Positions 12,332 to 17,481 of a DNA stretch of 17,481 bases are shown piece by piece; the first letter of the stretch is position 1; every line of letters starts with the position of its first letter. The position numbers were made by a program, and so were the translations under genes. This DNA comes from JBAZGH01 sp041652935. GTDB taxonomy: Bacteria > Patescibacteriota > Patescibacteriia > Patescibacteriales > XYC2-FULL-47-12. A model generated the notes under the pieces. That model worked only from the letters and a program-made list of their open reading frames with translations. It was not told where the DNA came from and did not search any database. Location: the NCBI GenBank assembly GCA_041652935.1, contig JBAZGH010000020.1, forward strand, positions 1-17,481, read 5' to 3'.

Positions 12332-13786
12332 TAATGCATCTTGTATTGTCTTCACTCTCTCTTTTGCTAGGTCACAATATTCTTTAGATATATCAAAACC
12401 AATATAATTTCTCTTAAGTTTTTTTGCTGTTACAGCTGTTGATCCACAACCCAAAAAAGGATCTAAAACTATTCCATTTTCAGGACAAAAACATTGTATA
12501 AAATCAAAAGGAATTTTATCAGGAAACACCGCTGGGTGTTTTCTTTTTAATGAATCTTTATCTCCAGCCATTAAATATTCCCAAATTGTTCCTCGACATT
12601 TCATAGGGTTTATAGCTCTAGTAACAGTCTTAGTAGTCTTACCATTTGTTTTTCTATTTCCGCTACCTGTCATTACTTTACCCCCGTGTTTTGACGGAAT
12701 TTTAAGTGGTTCTTTATTAAAATATGCGGGTCTATCTCCTTTTAAAAAAATTGGCATATATTCGTGATCTACTCTAAATCTATGTGTCCACCATGCACCC
12801 TCTGTTCCATGTTTTCGATAAATTGCAGTTTCAAATAAACGGAATCCAATATTGTCACACCAATCAATTATAGTTTTAAATGAGGTTAATGATTTTGCAA
12901 AGTTTTTTGTTTGATCTTGGATTACCATAACAGCTATCCCACCATCTTTTAAAACACGAAAAATTTCTTTTCCGGTTGCGTGTAAATCATAGCTAAAACC
13001 ATTGTATTTTCTTATTTCATCATAAGGGGGAGAGGTGACTATTAAATCAATAGAGTTGTCTGGAAGTTTTTTCATCCCTTCCACACAATCCATACATTGG
13101 ATCGTATTTAACCAATTATTTAATTTATGTTTTTTTTTCGTTCCTATTATTTTTTTTGGAATAATTACATTTTTTATTTCAATATTTCTAATAACATCAA
13201 TAAAAATTCCTTGGATAGCTACCGGCGTATCCTTTTTTAAAATAATTGGCTCAATATTTTCGTTGGCTGGCTGTAGGCGTATGTGATCGCGTTCTTTATA
13301 GAATTTTTTTAAGGTAGCTTCATGATTATCAATAAGCGCGACAACTTTTTGGCCGTTATCGGCGGTGTTTTGCTGCTTCACTAAAATAATATCTCCGTTA
13401 TTAATATTTTCATCAATCATGCTGTCACCGACTACTCGTAATGCATAAAAATCGCCTGTGCCCGGTAAACTTGTTTTAGGTACGGCAATGACCTCTCTTT
13501 CTTCTTCTGCTATATCTATAGGTGCTCCGGCAGCAATAGTTCCTTTTAATGGAATTTTTATAAAATCTTGAAAAGTGTTTTTTATTTCTAAACCCCTCGC
13601 TGAATTATTAGTTTTAATTAGAAAGCCCTTTTTAATTAAAGCGTCAATGTGTTGATGCACGCCAGAAAGCGCGGAGAGGTCAAAATGTTTTTTAATCTCT
13701 TCGAAAGTAGGCGAGAGTCCTTTTTTGTTTATATACTTTTTTATATACTCGTAAATTTCTTTTTGTCGCTTAGTTAATGTGGGCAT
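12326..13786 (-). CDS. LexA repressor fused to a DNA methyltransferase
   Basis: One uninterrupted 486-aa ORF from ATG 13786. Residues 1-~68: LexA winged helix (LTKRQKEIYEYI, SPTFEEIKKHF, LKKGF-like wing, ARGLEI). Residues ~75-202: S24 LexA protease domain with scissile A86-G87 (IAAGAP), catalytic S122 (VVGDSM) and K160 (EATLKKFY), plus the LexA ending LQPANENIEPI and IQGIFIDVIRN. A Lys-rich linker (~205-222) leads to a beta-type methyltransferase: catalytic TSPPY (251-255) first, a central recognition region, and the SAM motif DPFLGCGS (442-449) last. TSPPY fits N4-cytosine or N6-adenine methylation. RecA-triggered cleavage would free the enzyme from its DNA-binding domain. A 28-aa in-frame extension (to 13870) lies upstream of the promoter and is rejected. 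It converges on the DHH-like gene with a 6-bp overlap. Confidence 0.92.
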   Translation of the reverse strand: MPTLTKRQKEIYEYIKKYINKKGLSPTFEEIKKHFDLSALSGVHQHIDALIKKGFLIKTNNSARGLEIKNTFQDFIKIPLKGTIAAGAPIDIAEEEREVIAVPKTSLPGTGDFYALRVVGDSMIDENINNGDIILVKQQNTADNGQKVVALIDNHEATLKKFYKERDHIRLQPANENIEPIILKKDTPVAIQGIFIDVIRNIEIKNVIIPKKIIGTKKKHKLNNWLNTIQCMDCVEGMKKLPDNSIDLIVTSPPYDEIRKYNGFSYDLHATGKEIFRVLKDGGIAVMVIQDQTKNFAKSLTSFKTIIDWCDNIGFRLFETAIYRKHGTEGAWWTHRFRVDHEYMPIFLKGDRPAYFNKEPLKIPSKHGGKVMTGSGNRKTNGKTTKTVTRAINPMKCRGTIWEYLMAGDKDSLKRKHPAVFPDKIPFDFIQCFCPENGIVLDPFLGCGSTAVTAKKLKRNYIGFDISKEYCDLAKERVKTIQDALL

Positions 13787-13825
13787 AAATATATTGACTT
13801 TATTTATTAACAGTTTTATAATTAC

Positions 13826-13850
13826 ATTATACCGAAAATTAACCGAAAAT
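13826..13850 (-). promoter_or_regulatory. lexA-methyltransferase promoter with direct-repeat operator candidate
   Basis: Minus strand TATAAT (13831-13826) about 40 nt upstream of the ATG; the -35 is weak. Two exact copies of ATTTTCGGT (13850-13842 and 13839-13831), 11 bp apart, cover the -10 upstream side: one helical turn, suitable for cooperative binding by the LexA domain. Confidence 0.5.
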
Positions 13851-13860
13851 AAAAGTGGAG

Positions 13861-13869
13861 TTATCCACA
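13861..13869 (+). promoter_or_regulatory. DnaA-box-like site
   Basis: TTATCCACA, identical to the DnaA box consensus, within a GTGGA-GTTA-TCCAC inverted repeat (13856-13869). It is a single site, so probably not an origin. It might add a replication input to the divergent promoters. Confidence 0.3.
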
Positions 13870-13891
13870 ATTAATTTACTAAATAAAGTGT

Positions 13892-13990
13892 ATGCGAAAA
13901 AGAAAAGCATCAACAAGACAAAAGTTTCTTGAAAAGAAAGGATTAAAAAAGACTCCCCGTGGAAAGGCAATCGATCATAAGAAAGACTAA
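13892..13990 (+). CDS. 32-aa basic ORF, possible HNH-nuclease remnant
   Basis: ATG to TAA, 32 codons: RKRKASTRQKFLEKKGLKKT then PRGKAIDHKKD. The PRG-x3-DH ending resembles the first half of small HNH nucleases (P-x-G-x-x-VDH), but the chain stops right after DH, before any second half. It is either a truncated HNH gene or a micro-protein. No SD. Confidence 0.35.
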   Translation: MRKRKASTRQKFLEKKGLKKTPRGKAIDHKKD

Positions 13991-14003
13991 ATATTCCGAA
14001 GAA

Positions 14004-14363
14004 ATGGATTATCTTAAAGTGGCCGCGATGCAGGATAGGCATGTTAAAAAGGCATTATTTTATGGACGCGATAAATTTATTGAATTAGCCGCTAATTACG
14101 ACAATGTCTATGTGAGACCTCATCAGGGTAAATCATTCGGATTGCAGTATAAGGAAAAAGGAATTCGCCATCCTGTAGGGCTATGTGAGATAAATCCTGG
14201 AGATGCTAAAATTTTAAAGAGGGGAAATGGGGTTTGGCAAAGATTAAATGTATCAAGTGAAAAAATAAAAGCCATAAAAGTAAATGCCGGAAAAATAGCC
14301 GATATTAATCAGATGCAAAAATTTATTACTGCTTTAGAAAATGGTATTAAGGAAATTAAATAA
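14004..14363 (+). CDS. 119-aa hypothetical protein
   Basis: Starts MDYLKVAAMQDRHVKKALFY and continues with GRDKFIELAANYDNVYVRP and a charged helical C-terminus (QKFITALENGIKEIK). It looks soluble and basic. I do not recognise a family. The start is uncertain: in-frame GTG 13959 overlaps the 32-aa ORF, and ATG 14028 is also possible; none has a clear SD. It ends 9 nt before the DUF2779 gene, so it is probably in the same operon. Confidence 0.6.
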   Translation: MDYLKVAAMQDRHVKKALFYGRDKFIELAANYDNVYVRPHQGKSFGLQYKEKGIRHPVGLCEINPGDAKILKRGNGVWQRLNVSSEKIKAIKVNAGKIADINQMQKFITALENGIKEIK

Positions 14364-14372
14364 ATAAACAAA

Positions 14373-15842
14373 ATGCTCACAAAATCCGACTACATAAAAT
14401 ATATTCAATGCAAAAAATATCTATGGCTAAATAAAATTAGACCTGAATTGTTGCCTGAAGATATTGGGGATAATTTAAAGAGGGCTTTTGAGGCTGGATT
14501 TGAGGTGGAAAAAATAGCCTATAAGTTGTACCCGAATGGAGTTGACGCTAATGAAGAGGATATTGAAAGATCGAAATCAAAGACCAGAAAATTAATTAAA
14601 GAAAAGACGCCGGTGATATTTCAGGCTACTGTAAGCGGTGTAAAGCTATTTTGTCGTTCAGATATAATTAGATATAACGAAGAAATAGACGGGTGGGATT
14701 TAATTGAAGTTAAAAGCGCTACCGAGGTTAAGGATATCTATATTGACGACGTTACTTTCCAAAAAATTTGCTTGGAAGAAGCTGGGGTTAAGGTTGGAAG
14801 AGTATTGTTAATTCATGTAAATAATCAGTATGTAAAAGATGGCGATATTAATCCAAATGAGTTTTTTATTGAGGTGGACGTTAGTGAAGAAGTTAGAGAT
14901 AAAATTGAAGAAACAAAAATAGAGATTGATAATGCGCTGGAGGTTTTAAAAATAAAAGAAGAACCGGAGATTCAAGTGTTACGACAGTGCAATAATCCCT
15001 ATGAATGTCCTTTTATTCCATATTGTTGGAAAGATTTTCCAGCTCATTCAATTTATTCAATTGCCGGAGCTTTAGGAAAAAAGAAGTTAGAGGCTTTACT
15101 TGATGAGGGAATATTAGAGGTAAAAGATATTCCGCCCGAATTTCTTTCTACTGGAAGATTGAAAAAGCATCACTATGTAGTAGAAAATAATGTAGTGCAT
15201 ATTGAGAAAGATAATATAAAAAAAGAAATAGAGAGTATAGAATACCCGATTTATTATTTAGATTATGAGACTTTTAGTCCGGCAATTCCGATAATAGATG
15301 GGTATAGACCTTATCAACGAGTAGTTTTTCAGTACTCGCTTCATATTCAGGAGTCCCCGAATAGCGAATTAAAACATTTTTATTTTTTAGCTAAAGATTC
15401 TAAAGACCCTACTAGAGAGATGGCAAAAACTTTACAGGAACGAATTGGTAAAGATGGTACGGTGATTGCTTGGAACATGGGCTTTGAACAAGGGTGTAAT
15501 ACGGAAATGGGAGAAAGAGCGACTGAATTTAAAATATTTTTTGAAGATGTTAATAATCGGATGTATGATTTAATGCAGATATTTAAAGAGGGCTATTATG
15601 TCCATAAAGAGTTTCACGGTAGCGCATCTCTGAAAAAAGTTTTGCCAGTGGTAGTGCCTGAGTTGGATTATAATAAATTAGATATAAGCGAGGGAATGAC
15701 CGCGTCAAATACTTGGGGTGATATGGTGACTAAAGACATGACGCAGGCGGAAAAAGATAAAATTTATAATGATTTACTGGCTTACTGCGAGTTGGATACT
15801 TTGGCAATGGTTAAAATTTTAGAAAAATTAAATAGCTTATAA
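14373..15842 (+). CDS. DUF2779 protein: Cas4-like nuclease domain plus DEDD-type exonuclease domain
   Basis: A 489-aa protein. The N-terminal half is PD-(D/E)xK/Cas4-like: C13 at the start, CRSDII and LIEVKSA as the D...ExK active site, then a C-x6-C-x5-C group (CNNPYECPFIPYC, ~205-218). Together these make the four-cysteine Fe-S staple of Cas4/AddB-type nucleases. The C-terminal DUF2779 half is RNase H-like: YYLDYETF (first D and E), AWNMGFEQ, HGSASLKKVLP and LLAYCELDTLAMV (final D). So it is probably a DNA nuclease with two active sites, a family seen widely but not characterised to my knowledge. It lies in an operon with the 119-aa gene and sppA. Confidence 0.85.
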   Translation: MLTKSDYIKYIQCKKYLWLNKIRPELLPEDIGDNLKRAFEAGFEVEKIAYKLYPNGVDANEEDIERSKSKTRKLIKEKTPVIFQATVSGVKLFCRSDIIRYNEEIDGWDLIEVKSATEVKDIYIDDVTFQKICLEEAGVKVGRVLLIHVNNQYVKDGDINPNEFFIEVDVSEEVRDKIEETKIEIDNALEVLKIKEEPEIQVLRQCNNPYECPFIPYCWKDFPAHSIYSIAGALGKKKLEALLDEGILEVKDIPPEFLSTGRLKKHHYVVENNVVHIEKDNIKKEIESIEYPIYYLDYETFSPAIPIIDGYRPYQRVVFQYSLHIQESPNSELKHFYFLAKDSKDPTREMAKTLQERIGKDGTVIAWNMGFEQGCNTEMGERATEFKIFFEDVNNRMYDLMQIFKEGYYVHKEFHGSASLKKVLPVVVPELDYNKLDISEGMTASNTWGDMVTKDMTQAEKDKIYNDLLAYCELDTLAMVKILEKLNSL

Positions 15843-15857
15843 ACTAAAACAAAAATT

Positions 15858-16694
15858 ATGCTCCCCACAAAATTCAACCCAAAAGTAACTAAGAATCATG
15901 TGATTATCTTATTGGTGATTTTTATCTTTGCTTTGCTATATTTATTTTTTAGCGATGACGGTGAATATGAAGACGATTTTTCAGCGGATACAGAAGGGGA
16001 ATGGGCGGAAGAATGCAATGTGGCCGGTGTTATACTGCAAGGTGATTTATATACTTATGCTACTGGTAATGATGAGGAAGATTATGATATGACATCATCG
16101 AATTCTATTGTTTATTATATAGATGAGGCGGAAAAAGATGAGAATATTAAGGCGATAGTTTTAGAGATAGATTCTGGTGGCGGTGGGGCAGTGGCGGCTG
16201 AAGAGGTGGAGAATGCTTTGCGGAGAGCGAGTAAACCGACAGTGGCGTTAATTAGAGAGAGCGGAATGTCGGCGGCTTATTGGGCGGCGACTGGCGCGGA
16301 TGTTATTTTTGCCTCAAAAAATTCTGATGTTGGCAGTATTGGCATTACCATGTCTTATTTAGATAATACGAAATATAATCAGAAAGAGGGCTATACTTAT
16401 AATCAGTTAAGCACCGGAAAGTTCAAAGATACGTTAGATCCGGACAAACCTTTGACTTATGAAGAAAAGCAATGGTTGCAAGAATATTTAGATATTTTAT
16501 TAGGAAATTTTGTAGATGTAGTGGCGGAGAACAGAAATTTAGATGTTTCTAAAGTAAGAGTGATAGCTGATAATGGGGACGTGCTAGGTGATGAAGCATT
16601 AGAGTTAGGATTAATAGATAGGATTGGCGATATACATGATGTAGAAAATTATTTAGCGGAGGTTGTTGAAGAAGAGGTTGAGCTTTGTTGGTAA
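15858..16694 (+). CDS. sppA: signal peptide peptidase SppA (S49)
   Basis: A 278-aa protein. One N-terminal membrane anchor (~13-31) is followed by an acidic stretch and an S49 protease domain facing outside. The family motif is VLEIDSGGGG (101-110). Catalytic S138 (SGMSAAYWAA) and K190 (STGKFKDTLDP) are 52 residues apart, as in the short Gram-positive SppA (S147/K199 in B. subtilis, from memory). It degrades signal peptides or other membrane peptides after secretion. It starts 15 nt after the DUF2779 stop with an A-rich leader and no SD. The C-terminus (EEEVELCW) is short and acidic. Confidence 0.93.
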   Translation: MLPTKFNPKVTKNHVIILLVIFIFALLYLFFSDDGEYEDDFSADTEGEWAEECNVAGVILQGDLYTYATGNDEEDYDMTSSNSIVYYIDEAEKDENIKAIVLEIDSGGGGAVAAEEVENALRRASKPTVALIRESGMSAAYWAATGADVIFASKNSDVGSIGITMSYLDNTKYNQKEGYTYNQLSTGKFKDTLDPDKPLTYEEKQWLQEYLDILLGNFVDVVAENRNLDVSKVRVIADNGDVLGDEALELGLIDRIGDIHDVENYLAEVVEEEVELCW

Positions 16695-16703
16695 AGAAAG
16701 AAT

Positions 16704-16827
16704 AATATTAATCTATCTGTTCCGGGCCCAAGTCCTCCTTCGCACAAGGCTACGGAAGATCAAAGAAAGCTACGGCAAGACAAGCAAGCGCAGCTCAAAA
16801 TATTAATTTACGCGTCGCGGGCCCAAG
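16704..16827. repeat. imperfect direct repeat pair, 95-bp period
   Basis: AATATTAAT, 10 variable bases, then CGGGCCCAAG occurs twice (16704-16732 and 16799-16827) with identical spacing. The two flank a GC-rich segment that contains GGCTACGGAAG / AGCTACGGCAAG echoes and the inverted dispersed repeat. No gene is visible between sppA and creD. Confidence 0.6.
16766..16800 (-). repeat. dispersed repeat, copy 2 (inverted)
   Basis: The reverse strand matches 10921-10955 at 32 of 35 positions. It lies at the right edge of the AT-rich segment. Confidence 0.7.
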
Positions 16828-16859
16828 CGGCCTGAGCTTAATAAAAAAAATATGTCTAA

Positions 16860-16869
16860 NNNNNNNNNN
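16860..16869. other. assembly gap (10 N)
   Basis: Ten N's, probably a scaffold placeholder of unknown true length. They remove the beginning of creD. Confidence 0.95.
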
Positions 16870-17481
16870 CGATTGCGGCTTTGAGTGTTTTATTATTAAT
16901 CCCCACCGCCTTTATCGCCGCCTTAATAGACGACCGCGCCAATACGCAGGAAGAGGCAATTAAAGAGGTAAGCGCGAAATGGGGCGAGACGCAGACCATT
17001 GCCGGCCCGCTTTTGAGCGTGCCGTATAAAAAATATATTACCAATAAAGAGGGAAGCGTTGAGGAGGTGATTGTCTACGCGCATTTTTTGCCGGATGAGC
17101 TTAATATTAATGGCGAGGTGTTTCCTTCGGAGTTAACCCGCGATATTTACGAGGTTGTGGTCTATAACACAGAATTAAAAATTGACGGGAAATTTTCCCG
17201 GCCGGATTTTAGCGATTGGGATATCGCCGCCGGCAATATTGTTTGGGCGGACGCTTTTGTGACTCTGGGCATTCCGGACATGAAAGGAGTGAGCGAGAGC
17301 ATTGCTTTAAAGTGGAACGGCGCTGACTATCAGTTTAATCCAGGGGTTAAGAGCGGCGATGTGGTGGCTTCGGGCGTAAGCATAAAAGTTCCGGTTAGCG
17401 GCGCTAATAATAGTTTTTCTTTAGAACTTAATTTAAACGGCAGCCGCGAGCTTAATTTCGCGCCTTTGGGACGGGAAACTA
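16870..17481 (+). CDS. creD: CreD-family inner-membrane protein (5' lost in gap, 3' beyond window)
   Basis: Frame from 16872 is open to the window end (about 203 aa). It has a hydrophobic start (IAALSVLLLIPTAFIAALI), then the CreD pattern: DRANTQEEAIKEV, W..TQTIAGPLLSVPY, a beta-rich exported domain, and LNLNGSRELNFAPLGRET, very like E. coli CreD. CreD is an inner-membrane protein of the CreBC regulon linked to envelope stress; its biochemical role is unknown. ATG at 16852 (ATG-TCT-AAN, just before the gap) is probably its start, but it is not in the same frame given 10 N's, so the gap length is wrong or the join is. Its GC is higher than in the preceding genes. Confidence 0.85.

Noticed and set aside
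13787..13870. 28-aa N-terminal extension of the LexA fusion
   Set aside because: It begins upstream of the predicted transcription start (~13819) and includes the promoter. Standard LexA starts at MPTLTKRQ.

Overview
The window most resembles a Patescibacteria/CPR-type bacterium. This is inference from gene content and style, with no marker gene to prove it. The signs are many monocistronic units, start codons mostly without Shine-Dalgarno (SD) sites, several minute proteins, GC-rich dispersed intergenic repeats, and the presence of DUF2779, TypA, RlmN and ArsM. TGA is a stop (rlmN ends with it), which argues against the Gracilibacteria code.

Layout. 1-355: the end of an unseen gene, a terminator, and a minus-strand tRNA-Gln(CUG). 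356-2179 (minus): a 607-aa membrane-anchored protein of unknown function. 2380-2600: a promoter-to-terminator unit that looks like a ~175-nt structured RNA whose ends pair. 2655-4019: two membrane proteins, the second with an A7 frameshift at its natural start. 4097-8018: housekeeping genes (cold-shock protein, GreA-type factor, TypA, RlmN), each with its own promoter.

8067-11025: a run of small plus-strand genes (71-aa protein, STAS-domain protein, 58-aa Fe-S-loop miniprotein, 77-aa, 62-aa, ArsM). Nearly every one is bounded by a terminator and begins with the same promoter: TTGAC, a 17-bp spacer usually ending AAGTGG, and an atypical -10 such as GAAAAT or CAAGAT. Four of these small genes and the 607-aa gene have strong AGGAG sites; the housekeeping genes do not.

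11039-16694: a visibly AT-richer segment, bracketed by inverted copies of a ~35-nt repeat (10921-10955 and 16766-16800). It starts with what looks like a restriction-modification or defence locus. An XRE regulator has a perfect palindrome over its own promoter. It is followed 3 nt later by a 339-aa protein with DHH-phosphoesterase-like motifs. Converging on that, and overlapping it by 6 bp, is a single ORF joining a complete LexA repressor (DNA-binding domain, Ala-Gly cleavage site, Ser/Lys dyad) to a complete beta-type DNA methyltransferase. This LexA-methyltransferase fusion is the most unusual object here: it suggests a modification enzyme tied to SOS-type self-cleavage. Downstream are a 32-aa HNH-like remnant, a 119-aa unknown, a Cas4-like/DEDD exonuclease (DUF2779) and SppA. 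The window ends in CreD, whose start is lost in a 10-N assembly gap.
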